From: Platanthera guangdongensis
Taxonomy: Eukaryota; Streptophyta; Magnoliopsida; Asparagales; Orchidaceae
NCBI GenBank assembly: GCA_039583875.1
Contig: CM077151.1
Location: 111,556,609 to 111,620,608, forward strand
DNA length: 64,000 nucleotides
Direction of reading: 5' to 3'
The stretch's first letter is position 1. Each line of letters opens with the position of its first letter. Below the pieces are notes generated by a model that saw only the letters and a program-made list of their open reading frames with translations, searched no databases and was not told the DNA's origin. Made by a program: the position numbers and the translations under genes. Of the stretch, positions 35,020 through 46,123 are shown in pieces.

Positions 35020-35466
35020 GTGTCGACACAGTAGTTGTGGTCTCGAAACTTTGAAAGCATGTCGACAAACAAAGATAGAACCCTATTTATACCTTTCTGA
35101 TTTTGAAGATGAACAGGCGGGACAGCTAACTTAAAATGTGTCGACACTGGCAACAAGTGTCGACACTGACTTATAATGTCTCGACACATATGTGTCGACA
35201 CAAGTTTAGTCAACAGATTTTATGTGTCGACACTTGGTTATGTGTCGACACAACATAACTCGACACATTGTCGAGACTTACTTAGAAAAATTCTGAGTAA
35301 AACTTAAGTGTCGACACCACATTGGATGTGTCGACACCTACTAGACATGTGCCGACACTAACATTCTGAAGTGTCGACACCAATATCCTAGATGTGTCGA
35401 CACCTTTTTCTTGAAGTGTCGACACCACTATTCTGTGTCGACATAGACTTGTCTATGTGTCGACAC
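35020..35466. repeat. Second GTGTCGACAC array, between C1 pol stop and accessory ORF
   Basis: About a dozen exact palindromes plus variants (GTGCCGACAC, TGTCTCGACA), mainly at 35,138-35,466, with one more at 35,020-35,029 between the TATA box and the ATG. The array starts about 33 bases after the pol stop and lies just upstream of the internal TATA box, mirroring the LTR arrangement. Confidence 0.9.
35084..35091 (-). promoter_or_regulatory. Internal TATA box driving the C1 accessory ORF
   Basis: Minus strand GGTATAAATAGGG, about 100 bases before the accessory ATG at 34,985 and about 45 bases below the palindrome array. Classic plant TATA form; activity is inferred. Confidence 0.65.
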
Positions 35467-35498
35467 CTTTTTACTTAGTCATTTTCAAATCTGTAAAC

Positions 35499-37440
35499 TT
35501 ACTCTAAGTTTATCATTCCTAGTTCAATTTTGAATCTATTGAACTTAGCTTCTTCTAGTGGCTTAGTAAACATATCAGCTACTTGTTCATCTGTTTTAAC
35601 ATATTCTAATAAAATATCTTCTCTTTCTACATGCTCCCTAAGAAAATGATATTTAATATCAATATGTTTTGTACTACTATGGGATACAGGGTTATTAGCT
35701 ATTGAAATAGCACTTGTAGAATCACAGAAAAGTGGAGTTCTACTTACCTGAAATCCATAGTCCTCTAGATGATGTTGAGTCCACAGAAGTTGAGCACAGC
35801 AACTTCCTGCAGCCACATACTCTGACTCAGCTGTGGAGATAGCCACACTGGTTTGCTTCTTGCTACTCCATGAAATTAGTCTCCCACCTAGGAATTGACA
35901 GGTTCCAGTAGTGCTCTTTCTATCCTCTTTGCATCCTGCAAAGTCTGCATCTGAAGAACCTGTTAGATCAAAATCTCCATTCCTAGGGTACCAGAGGCCT
36001 AGATAGGGAGTGCCCTTTAGATATCTCAATATTCTTTTGACTGCAGTCAAATGAGACTCTTTAGGGCAGGCTTGATACCTTGCACAAACACATGTAGCAT
36101 ACATGATGTCTGGTATACTAGCAGTCAAGTATAATAGGGAGCCAACTATCCCTCTATACAAGGTTTCATCTACAGGTTTCCCTGCATCATCCTTGCTAAG
36201 AGACATACTTGACCCCATAGGAGTCTTCATGGTACTGGATGAATCCATACCATACTTCCTTATGAGTTCTAGGGTGAACTTTGACTGACAAATGGACAAA
36301 CCACTCTCAGTCTGTTTAACTTGGAGACCCAAGAAAAACTTCAGCTCTCCCATACTACTCATCTCAAACTGACCTTGCAAAAGTTTTGCAAACTTTTTGC
36401 AAAGGCTGCTTTCAGTAGACCCAAATATAATGTCATCTACATATATTTGGACTAGTATGATTTTGCCTCTAGATTCCCTAAGGAATAGAGTCTTATCTAT
36501 TTTCCCCCTTGAGAACTTGTTCTCAATGAGGAAACTAGATAGGGTTTCATACCAAGCCCTAGGGGCTTGCTTTAACCCATATAAAGCTTTCCTAAGTCTA
36601 TAGACATAATGAGGTAGAGTTGGATCAACAAAACCTGCAGGCTGTTCCACATAAACTTCTTCTTTAAGATTACCATTTAGGAATGCTGACTTGACATCCA
36701 TTTGGTACACCTTGAATCCTTGATAGGTTGCATAGGCCAAGAATATTCTTATGGCTTCCAGTCTGGCTACTGGAGCAAAGGTTTGATCAAAATCAATACC
36801 TTCTTCTTGCTTATATCCTTTAGCAACCAGTCTAGCTTTATTCTTAATGATGACACTTGTTCATCCATCTTATTCCTGTAGATCCACTTAACTCCTATTA
36901 CATTGTGGTCTTTAGGTTTAGGAACAAGTTCCCAAACCTTGCACCTCTTGAACTGATTAAGCTCTTCTGGCATTGCTTCAGTCCATTGTGGATCTTGTAT
37001 TGCTTCTTCAAACTTCTTAGGTTCAACTTGTGACAGAAAGTTGGAATAGATTGCAGCATTCTGATTTCTGCTCCTTGTTTGAACTCCTTGTCTTGGATCT
37101 CCAATAATCAGCTCTACTGGATGATCTCTAAGATGCCTGTGGGCTGGAGGCATCCTCACTTCTGATTGAACCACTTCAGCATCTGCTTCCTGCTGTACAC
37201 CTTGTATTTCTTCAGCAACTGGCACATGTAGTTCTCCCCTGGACAACAGCTACTCTCTTCTCCTTGCTGTCTTGCAGTAGGCACTTCTTCTATAGTAAGC
37301 TTGTCCATTTTCTTTGATAAACCTGTGGGGCTGCATATACTGCTAGACAACTCATTATTAATAAGTTTAGTCTCATCAAAAACTACATGCACAGATTCTT
37401 CTACAACTTGTGTAGTCAAGTTGTAGACTCTATAAGCCTT
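35499..37440 (-). pseudogene. C1 reverse transcriptase-RNase H (copia type)
   Basis: The last 413 codons (35,499-36,740) are intact: [18 protein letters not shown], the catalytic YVDD at residues 100-103, FFLGLQVKQ, then RNase H with [38 protein letters not shown] and [14 protein letters not shown], ending [11 protein letters not shown]. The upstream thumb/linker ([31 protein letters not shown], to about 37,250; ESVHVVFDET near 37,390) lies in other frames, with frameshifts near 36,850 and 37,200. The conserved catalytic set suggests recent activity of the family. Confidence 0.9.
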
Positions 37441-38465
37441 ACTATTATTGCTGTACCCAACAAAAATTCCCTCTTGGGACTTGGCAGCAAACTTAGTTAA
37501 GTAAGACTTCCCATTGTTAAGTATGAAGCATTTGCAACAAAGATCCTGAAGTAGGATAGGTTTGGTTTCCTGCCTTTCACAACTTCATAGGGGGTCTTGT
37601 TTAGCCTTTTAGTGATGGTAGCCCTATTTATAACATGGCATGCAGTGTTAACTGCTTCAGCCTAGAAATACTCAGGCAGTGATGTATCACTTAGTAGGGT
37701 TCTACCAGCCTCTATCAAGGTCCTATTCTTCCTCTCAGCAATGCCATTTTGCTGAGGTGTTCTATTTGAAGAGAATTCTTGAAATAACCCAAAGTCTTCA
37801 CATAGTTTTGTCATGCTTTCAGACTGAAACTCAGTACCATGGTCACTTCTAATTTTGACCACAATACTATTTAGTTCATTCTGAATTTGCTTGACAAAGC
37901 TGTAGAAGACACTAGGTGTTTCAGATTTCTGTCTTAAGAAGAACACCCAGGAAAACCTTGAGTAGTCATCTACAACTACCAGGGTATAGAGCTTCCTACC
38001 TAAGCTGTGAACTGGCATTGGACCAAAGAGATCCAAATGCAAGAGGTACAAACACCTCACAGCATCTTTGTTTTCTATGCTTTTAAAGGTGGATTTAGTC
38101 TGCTTGCCCTTTTGACAAGCTGAGCAAATACCATCTTTGACACACTTAACTTGAGGACCATTCCTCACTAACTCTTTGCTAAAGAGTTTGCTAATAGTCT
38201 TGTAGTTAAGATGGGCTAGCCTCTTGTGCCATTTGACACAATGAGAGACTGTCTCATCAGCAACAAGACAAACTGGAGAACCATTGTTCTCAATCATAAT
38301 GTCTAGGCAGTAGACATTCCTCTTCCTATAACCTGTCAAAATGATCTCTTGATCACTTGACCTCTTGATATGACAACCATTTTTAACAAATGAGATGTCA
38401 TACCCTACATCACTTAATTGACTTATACTTATTAGGTTGTGTTTCAACCCTTTAACATAAGCCAC
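37441..38465 (-). pseudogene. C1 integrase (copia type)
   Basis: The open part is 37,662-38,465: pre-integrase segment (GLKHNLISISQLSDVGYD), zinc motif HKRLAHLNY...CSACQKGKQTK, then the catalytic triad contexts LDLFGPMPVHS, IRSDHGTEF and PQQNGIAERKNRT. A TAG follows LPEYF at 37,662, and the C-terminal part (NTACHVINRATITK-like; KLTKYDG-like) continues in broken form to 37,441. Core residues are all present. Confidence 0.88.
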
Positions 38466-38479
38466 TTGAGTAATGGTAA

Positions 38480-38662
38480 CTAAGTTTGTAGAAATGTTAC
38501 CAAACCTTTGATGATTCCTTTTTCAGAACCACCAAAGGTTACTTTTGGACCATCTTTTACTGGAATGTAGTCCTTTAGTAATCTTCTTGTTCCAGTCATG
38601 TGTCTGGAACATCCACTGTCCAAGTACCATGTTGGGGTGTGGCCACTTGGACTTACCTGCAA
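38480..38662 (-). pseudogene. C1 protease active-site segment
   Basis: WYLDSGCSRHMTGTRRLL holds the copia protease catalytic DSG. A frameshift near 38,470 separates it from the integrase frame. A stop lies between it and gag. Confidence 0.75.
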
Positions 38663-38668
38663 AACAGA

Positions 38669-39442
38669 TTAATTGACCTTAGAACCCAAAGAATTCTTGG
38701 GTCCTTGGTATTTGTTAGTCTGCAATCTGACAAAGCTCCCTGCAGGCTTTCTAACAAGTAGCTTGCTACTCACCTTGGCACTGGCATTGTGCCAACAGTC
38801 CACTGCAAAGTGGCCAATTTTGCCACAGCACCAACATTCAAACTTGTTGTACCTTTGCTTAGGTACAGCCTTTGCTGTATTATCTACAGCAGTCTTATTG
38901 AATGCTGGGGCTTTGCCCTTGGACTTAGACTTGGACTGCTCAGTCCTTGCAGGTCTAATAAAGCCCAGTCCAGCCTTGCCTTTTTGATGAACAAATTCAT
39001 CAATTAAAGGTAACACTGACTTAGGTTTAGAAAACCTAGCAAGTAAGTCCTTCTCCTTCTGAAGATTGATCTCCAGACTCTTAATTTGATCATTCTTAAA
39101 TGATATAGTACCCATCTGAATCACTGTTATGTGTTTCAGCCTAGCTATCTCATTCAACTTTTGATCAAACTGCTTCTCAAAATCTGTTGCACCAGCTTTA
39201 AGTTCAGCAATTTCCTTTGCCTGACTTTTGGCTAGGGATTTGCTTTTCTTGTAAGCTTGCAACAGCACCTTATATTCATCTATAAGTTGATGAATATCAT
39301 CCTCAGACTCAGATACACTTTCATCACTTGATGAAGATGAATTTGATTCTGAACTAGAACAAGAAACTGAATTTAAACTTGAACTTTGTACCTGACTGGG
39401 TCCTGGCTGCTCCAGGATTTTGGCACTGTTTGTCAAAGTCAT
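38669..39442 (-). pseudogene. C1 gag, C-terminal half only
   Basis: A 257-residue frame with an acidic Ser/Glu stretch, a probable coiled coil (YKKSKSLAKSQAKEIAELK) and a CCHC zinc knuckle CWCCGKIGHFAVDC, which binds RNA. The capsid N-terminal half seen in C2 (ASTRPPVCNLSKFALWKAR) is missing. The first 28 or so codons (MTLTNSAKILEQ...) are nearly identical to C2 leader sequence at 48,281-48,360, so the start is a recombinant graft. Confidence 0.75.
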
Positions 39443-39444
39443 TA

Positions 39445-39807
39445 TGTTGGAACACCCTATTACTAATTTGGGTCAGGATCACTATGTCTCTAGGAACCTT
39501 TGTTTGACCTTCTGTATAGCTTAATAGGTCAATTAGAATTGAGTCTAAGGGTTAGAAGTCTAGGATTGGAAGCTTGCCTGAAGACCAAGTTTTTCTGTCT
39601 GGAGACCAAGTCTGATCGTCGTGCTGAGCTCGACGATCAGACTTGGTCACCAGACAGAAAAACTTGGTCTTCAGGGCAGCTTCCAATCCTAGACTTCTAA
39701 CCCTTAGACTCAATTCTAATTGACCTATTAAGCTATACAGAAGGTCAAACAAAGGTTCCTAGAGACATAGTGATCCTGACCCAAATTAGTAATAGGGTGT
39801 TCCAACA
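39445..39807. repeat. 363-base near-perfect palindrome of C2 LTR ends
   Basis: Left arm 39,445-39,626 begins TGTTGGAACACCC; right arm 39,627-39,807 is its reverse complement ending GGGTGTTCCAACA, with only a few mismatches (for example AGCTTGCC against AGCTGCCC). A single ATCGTCG hairpin unit forms the centre. The left arm recurs in the same orientation at 48,365. The right end abuts C2's polypurine tract, so it serves as the C2 3' LTR; the left end abuts C1 gag. Short frames on both strands here encode almost the same peptide, as expected of a palindrome. Confidence 0.9.
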
Positions 39808-39821
39808 ATCTCCCCCTATTT
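39808..39821 (-). promoter_or_regulatory. C2 polypurine tract
   Basis: Minus strand AAATAGGGGGAGAT directly before the LTR start TGTTGGAACACC. Confidence 0.8.
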
Positions 39822-40189
39822 GGGTTAGGATTACTACTTACAGACTTAGGAAAATTAAATAACAACATACAATCAGAAAAGCATAAAAACAACAGCAGCT
39901 AGACATGCAGAAACATCACAGAGATATATATATATATATATGTGCATATGGCATCCAGATAGCAGTCAGAAAATCCAAAGATTGTCACCTTACAAAATCA
40001 CTTCTTCTCTTTGCCTTTAACCATCTTGATTTCTCTGTTTGGATTTTGGGCTTCCTTGTTGGATCTGGTGTCATCTGCTGCACCCAAGTAAGTTTGCTTT
40101 GAAGTCCTGGAAACCACAGCAGCAGGATGCAATTCCATATATCTGTCTGCATCAAAGAATTTGCTGGAGGCATATCTCTCTAATTCCTT
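39822..40189 (-). other. C2 3' untranslated region with (AT)n microsatellite
   Basis: About 370 bases between the accessory ORF stop and the polypurine tract; a (TA)n run of about 18-20 bases lies near 39,922-39,941. No gene seen. Confidence 0.6.
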
Positions 40190-42894
40190 CTATCTCTGCT
40201 CTGACATAGTAGAAATATTGGAAGTGTCTAGCCCTTGTTCTTTGGCTTTCTTTATTTGGTCTAATGCAGCCAACTCCTTCATCCTAGCAGTCCAAGCAAC
40301 TGGATTCTTTTCAGGGTCCTCAAATGGTACAGGTGGCTCATACTTGTTGGAAGAATTATCTTGAGGAGGCCTAGCAGACACTGTCTCTCTTAGCTTGTAG
40401 GGGAATGGACCAGAAGTAGTATCAGATGAAACATGTCCTCCCCTGGAGTAAGGGTGCTGCCTGGAATGCCCTTTAGAATAAACCTGAATATCTCTTTGAC
40501 TACCCCTGTATCCTCCTCTCCTAGAATAAGAACCCCTAGGCTGGCTTTCCCTTTGGTATGATCTGGCATGGGGTTGATAGGGAGCCTGGCTTCTAGATGG
40601 GGCTTGACTTGTAGAGCTTCCACCTGCACCTGCATCAGGAGGAGGTGGTGGAGGAGGATAAGGGTGCTGGAACTGGGAGGAGCCCTTCTCATAGCCTTGC
40701 TTCTAGCTTTCCTTTTCCTGGCAATAGTGGCAGCAGAGTCATCAGAGTCTGTCTTGAACTCATCAGAGTCAGAACTCTGGGCATCATATATAGCATCTAT
40801 TCTCTTCGTAAGATCTTTCTTCAGTTGAATTGCAGCAGATGAGGCAGAAGCAGAAGGAGCAGCAGCAGGGACAACAGCAAAAGCAACAGGAGATACAACA
40901 GCAGATACAGGAACAACAGCAGATGGGGCAGCAGATGGAGCAACAGAAGCTGGAGAAGTGAAAGTAGCAGTAACATCATCAGAATCTGCAGCAGGCTCAA
41001 ACACAGTGGCCTCTGTCATCAGAAAATCCTTGGATATCTGCTCATCAGAGGCAGTTGGGATTTCAGCAGCAGCAAAAACAGTTTCAGAAGCAGATTCAGT
41101 CTTTTCTTCAACAGCAGCAGCAGCAGTAATTTCTGAGAACACAAAAGAAGATATAATGATGGGGTCACAGCCAGAGAAGGGCACCAGAGCCTTGGACAAA
41201 TCTTCTGGGGGCTGGACAGCATTAGGCTCTGGCAGATAGCTGAAGTATGCAGTATCAAAGGCAGAAAGCAAAGACCTTAGGTCTATTGCCAAGACTGCAG
41301 AAGGAGCTTGACATTCTGGAAACACAGCAATAGGAGCAGAAGATACAAAAACACCAGCAGCAGCAGCAGTATCATCAACAGCAGGAGCAGAAGCAGCAGC
41401 AACAGCAGCATGAAGGCTTGCTTCATATGGCATCTCCCCCTGCCTGGATGCAGATACATCTGTATCAAGGCACACTGCTGGAGGTGCTGCCTGAGGAAGG
41501 AGGGAGGAAAGCCTGGAAGAGAGAGCTGCCACTGACTGTTGTAGAGGAGCTAAGGAGGCCTCCATGAGAAGAGAGAGCCTGGGGGCAAGTATCTCATACA
41601 ACTTGTCAGGTAAGGCTGGGAGATCTACATGCTCAATAGAAGGAGCAGAGGTAGATGAAATAGGGATGGCTGAGGATGCTGGAAGTGGAGGGCTGGAGAG
41701 TGGAGGGATGGATGGCTGAGGTGTGGGGATGGTGGAGATGGAGGACAAGGGGATGGATATGGAGGGGGTGAAAGTTGGTTGGTCAATAATATGGTGGAGG
41801 AGATCTTGGAATGAGGTTGAGGAGGAGGGTAACTCTGGAGGAGAAGAGGGGGAATCATCTATGTAGGAGTCATCCAGAAGGGTGAAGGATGGTATGGATG
41901 GGGAAGAAGTGACATCTGGTGGTGGATATGAGAACAATGGGTGGAATTGGTCTACTAGAGGAGGTAGAATTGGGTCTGGAGATGGGATAGATGTTGGAGA
42001 TGGGCTGGAGATGGTAATTGTGGATGGAGCTGGAATGGTGGATGGAAGAGGTAGGGTTGGACTTGGAGGAGGAGGAGAGGCAGCAACAGCAGCAGCCAGG
42101 TCTTCTGCAGGAGCAGAGACCTGTGGGAGAGTGACTCTGTGAGTCCTGGTTCCTGAAGGAGTATTTGAGGAGGGCCTACTGGGCTTGCTTATCTGCCTGT
42201 CCCACTTGCCAAAGAGGGCACAGGTAAGTCTCTTAGAGGCATTAATGTGCACTCCAGAGGAGACCAGCAAGGTATGACACTTGTTCTGCAGGAAGACTCC
42301 AATAATCCTTCCAAAATTAACAAAGCTTTTATTGATTTTCTTCTTTATTAGGTCAAAGAAGACCTCTCCCCAGTTCAAACTTTTCTTATCTACCAGAGCT
42401 CCCATGAGGCAGAGCTGATGTCTGTAGATAGTGTCATGTGCAGAGTGCTTTGCCAACAGCACTTTTCCTACAACATCTGCTAGGAACCTGTACTCAACAG
42501 ACAAGTTCCTTTTGAATAACTTGCTAGGGTTTCCCTCAGGATGACCCATCCTGGCAAGTATGTCAGAAAACTCTTCTCCAGATAATTCAGCAGTTTCTTC
42601 TCCATTTCTCAAACCAAAAACCTCTGTTAAAACTGTGGGGGTCAGAGGTACCTGAGTTCCAGCAATAGAGCCAACTATAGTAGAGTTGTCCAGATTGTGA
42701 GCAGTATAAACCCATTCCTTTATTTCATCTGAGGCCAGCTTTATCCTGGTGGTCATGAGGGCAGACAAGTTTTGATCCTTGAATAAGCTCAGAATGTCTT
42801 GGAATATTTGATCAGTGGTGTTGAACGATTCCAGATCAATGTCGAAGCCTGCATCAAACTTCATGGCGGCTAGAACAGCAACCGATACGGCCAT
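40190..42894 (-). CDS. C2 accessory ORF, about 900 residues with one late frameshift
   Basis: Open from ATG 42,894 for 834 codons to 40,390. Near 40,690 the composition changes sharply, and a neighbouring frame that continues the Pro run and then reads RGSYSRRGGYRGSQR to a stop at 40,190 looks native, so one frameshift is likely. Regions: an N-terminal folded domain (residues 1-230; shared with C1), a Pro/Ser-rich stretch (240-430), an Ala-rich stretch (430-690), a basic possible nuclear signal (RKRKARSKAMRR, about 725-736) and an Arg/Gly-rich tail suggesting RNA or nucleic-acid binding. Function unknown. Own TATA box upstream. No membrane segment, which argues against envelope. A TE-associated plant domain is an alternative description. 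Confidence 0.75.
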
Positions 42895-43015
42895 TGTACC
42901 TGCAAAAACTTAACAAACAAAACGACCAAGTGTAGAGCTGTTTGGAGGGAAGAAGATTCTTGCAGAGAAATTGAAAGCGCAAGAGAGAACGACGGCGAAA
43001 AATGAGTTTTATATT

Positions 43016-43023
43016 AGGGTTCG
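43016..43023 (-). promoter_or_regulatory. Internal TATA box driving the C2 accessory ORF
   Basis: Minus strand CTAATATAAAACTC, about 122 bases before the ATG and just below the hairpin array. A TTTTTGCAG directly before GTACAATGG also resembles a 3' splice site, so a short leader intron is possible. Activity is inferred. Confidence 0.55.
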
Positions 43024-43050
43024 ACGCATAATTGGAAAGATTGTTGAACT

Positions 43051-43309
43051 CAGTTCGACGATCAAGGCTTCTAAAGGAATCTGAAGAGACTCCAACATCG
43101 TCGATCTCCGTTCGACGATCTTGGAAAGCGTCGAGCTCCGTTCGACGATCGTTCAGTGAACATAATCGTCGAGCGCCGTTCGACGATCGTTGACCGAAGG
43201 AGATAGTTCATACTATCTGAGGGGCGCTGAACTCAGTTCGACGATTTTGGGAATCGTCGACCTCCGTTCGACGATCTTAGGGGAAATCGTCGAGCGCAGT
43301 TCAGAGATC
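43051..43309. repeat. C2 hairpin array upstream of the accessory promoter
   Basis: About seven units of the form ATCGTCGA-N5-7-TCGACGAT (for example ATCGTCGACCTCCGTTCGACGAT at about 43,255), each able to form an 8-bp stem. It starts about 80 bases after the pol stop and ends about 30 bases before the TATA box, the same position as the GTGTCGACAC array in C1. Confidence 0.88.
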
Positions 43310-43388
43310 AGAAAAATTCTAGACACTAAGAAAAAATCAGAATTTTTGCCTAGTCTTGGTCAATTTTTAGCTTTCAAAATCTTGGAGA

Positions 43389-45615
43389 TTATTTAAGACT
43401 TCCTCCATCTAACATTCCTAACTGATTTAGGAAGAAGGTGTGTTTCTTTTCATCCAAAGGCTTGGTGAAAATATCTCCCCTTTGTAAATCAGTTGGGATA
43501 TATTGTAATTCAATTTTATTCTTTTCAACATTGTCCCTTAAGAAGTGATGCCTAATCTCTATGTGTTTTGTCCTACTATGGAGGACTGGATTTTGAGCTA
43601 TGGAAATAGCACTTGTATTGTCACAAAAGATTTTAGACTTCTCTAACTTGTAACCATAGTCTAGGAGTTGATTTTGAATCCACAGTATTTGTGAACAACA
43701 ACTGCCTGCAGCCATATATTCAGCTTCAGCAGTTGAAGTTGACACAGATGTTTATTTCTTGCAAAACCAAGATACAAGTCTATCACCAAGGAACTGACAA
43801 GTTCCACTGGTGCTTTTCCTGTCAATTCTGCATCCAGCATAATCAGCATCAGAGAATCCAGTTAACTCAAATGCTGAATCTTTTGGATACCAGAGACCTA
43901 GATTTGGACAACTTTTAACATACCTAAGAATCCTCTTTACTAAAGTGAGGTGTGACTCTCTAGGGCTAACTTGGAACCTAGCACATATACATGTAGCAAA
44001 CATTATATCTGGTCTACTAGCTGTAAGATACAGTAAAGAGCCAATCATTGCTCTATATGTTGTCTGATCAACAGGTTTCCCATGTTCATCAGCATCCAAT
44101 ACAGCATTGGTAGGCATGGGTGTTTTCATACAAGATGCCTCAGACATACCAAATTTCTTAACCAGTTCATTAGCATATTTGGTTTGAGAAATAAAGATGC
44201 CTTCAGCATGTTGCTTGACTTGTAATCCTAGAAAGAAGGATAGCTCACCCATGCTACTCATCTCAAATTTAGAATGCATTAGGTTAGAAAACCTTCTGCA
44301 CAATTTTGAGTCAGTAGAACCAAAAAAGATATCGTCTACATAAATTTGTACTAGTAGGGTATGGGACTTATGGGTTCTAATAAAAAGAGTTTGGTCTACT
44401 CTACACCTTATAAAACTATTTTCCAATAGAAAGCATGCTAGGGTCTCATACCATGCTCTGGTAGCTTGCTTGAGACCATATAATGCTTTGTTCAGTCTAA
44501 AAACGTAATCAGGATAGGTTGGAGAGATAAAACCTGGAGGTTGTCTGACATAAACTTCCTCTTTGATGTCTCCATTTAAGAAAGCACTCTTGACATCCAT
44601 CTGATAGACCTTGAAGCCTTTGTGAGCTGCATAAGCTAAAAATATCCTGATGGCTTCCAATCTTGCAACAGGTGCAAAAGTCTGGTCGTAGTCAATTCCT
44701 TCTTCTTGAGAATATCCCTGAGAAACTAGCCTTGCCTTGTTCCTTATAATTATTCCTTGATCATCCAGTTTGTTTCTGAATACCAATTTTGTTCCAACAA
44801 TGGAATGATCCTTAGGCTTTGGCACTAGTTCCCATACTTTGTTTCTCTCAAATTGATGCAACTCCTCTTGCATTGCAATGATCCAGTGTGGATCTTGCTC
44901 TGCATCTTGAATGGACTGAGGTTCAATTTGAGATAGGAAGCAGGTGTGCAACAGGTTTTGGTTGACCTGATTTCTGGTTTGCACACCAGCTGAGAGTTCT
45001 CCAATTATTTGGGTAATTGGATGGTCTCTTGATGTTACTAAATCAACAGGGGGTGTTGATTGTTCACCAACCTGTGTTGTTGTTTCCTCTTGTGGTACAA
45101 CAACTGGCTCTTCAGGTTGTGCTTCAATGTGTTGAGCATTCCCTTCATCTTCACTGCTTTCATCCTCTTGAGCAACCTGTAACTTGTTCATATCTTCAAC
45201 TAGAGAGTGTTCCTGCAAAGGTTCTATGGTAGAAGAAATCTTCTCCTTGAAAGACATGTTAGTTTCATCAAAAGAAACATGAACAGATTCCTCAATTTTC
45301 AAAGATGATTTATTATAGACCCTATAGGCCTTGCTGATCATGGAGTATCCCAGAAACACTCCTTCATCAGCTTTGGCTTGAAATTTTGCTAAGTATTTCT
45401 TGTCATTATTGTGAATATAGCAAATACAACCAAAAATTCTGAAATAGTCAACTTTAGGTTTCTTCCCTTTGAGTAATTCATAGGGAGTCTTTCCCTTCAG
45501 TTTATGTATCAGACTTCTGTTCAGCATATAGTTGGAGGTGTTCACTGCCTCTGCCCAAAAGGATAGAGGTAGATGAGCATCTGACAACAATGTAGTGGCA
45601 GATTCAATAAGGGTT
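43389..45615 (-). pseudogene. C2 reverse transcriptase-RNase H with integrase C-terminus
   Basis: A 612-codon frame (43,752-45,590) begins in the integrase C-terminal region ([39 protein letters not shown]), then RT ([45 protein letters not shown]) and RNase H ([18 protein letters not shown]). A single in-frame TAA at 43,752-43,754 after SWFCKK is followed in phase by the rest of RNase H (SVSTSTAEAEYMAAGSC; FCDNTSAISIAQNP) to 43,389. Apart from this stop the module looks complete. Confidence 0.9.
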
Positions 45616-46110
45616 CTATTTTTTCCTTTCAGCTACCCCATTTTGTTGAGGAGTTCTAGGAGCTGAGAAAGTATGCCTGATCCCTTCACTCTGACAGAAC
45701 TCATGCATAAGAAGAGAATCAAACTCTGTCCCATGATCACTTCTGATCAGGGCAATGTGAGTATTGAACTCAATCTGTATACATTTGAGAAACTCTGTCA
45801 GACACTTAAAGTTATCAGACTTCTTCCTTAGAAAGAACACTCAAGTGAATCTAGAGAAGTCATCTACAATTACTAAAGTGTAGGATTTCCCTCCTAGGCT
45901 TTGTACTGTGATGGGTCTAAATAGATCCATGTGTAACAGATACAATATCCTAGGTGAATCACTCTTATTAAGTGACTTAAAACTGTTTTTAGTTTGCTTG
46001 CCTAATTGACAAGCCTTGCATATTCCTTCCTTCTTGTAGGGGCCAGAAGGTAGTCCTCTAACAAGGTTGTCCTTGTTCCCTGTCATGTGCTTAGAGCACC
46101 CACTATCCAA
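45616..46110 (-). pseudogene. C2 integrase core with internal deletion
   Basis: LDSGCSKHMTGNKDNL, the protease active site, is followed directly by LPSGPYKKEGICKACQLGKQ, so most of protease and the first half of the HHCC motif are deleted in frame. Acidic triad: MDLFRPITVQS, IRSDHGTEF and [14 protein letters not shown] replaces Trp at 45,839-45,841 (FT*VFFLRKK), and a run of A near 45,622 shifts the frame within [11 protein letters not shown]. Without protease the copy could not process its own polyprotein. Confidence 0.85.
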
Positions 46111-46123
46111 ATACTATTGCTGG

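Larger units (their letters stand above)
29748..39444 (-). mobile_element. C1: SIRE/Maximus-like Ty1/copia element, 5' end replaced
   Basis: Minus strand. It has an intact-looking 3' LTR (29,748-31,853), polypurine tract, accessory ORF module (32,156-35,466), RT-RNase H, integrase, protease and the gag C-terminal half. The copia order (integrase before RT) is clear. Clade assignment rests on the extra 3' ORF and an LTR end of the 'cctagagggggggtgaataggtg' type; treat it as probable. Beyond 39,444 the element runs straight into a C2-type LTR arm and its own 5' LTR, primer site and gag N-terminus are missing. Confidence 0.8.

Noticed and set aside
39500..39752. Two near-identical short proteins on opposite strands (MFDLLYSLIGQLELS)
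   Set aside because: They are mirror readings of the 363-base palindrome.
41308..42142. Plus-strand frames inside the C2 accessory ORF (Ser- and Gly-rich)
   Set aside because: They are shadows of the long minus-strand ORF with low-complexity composition.
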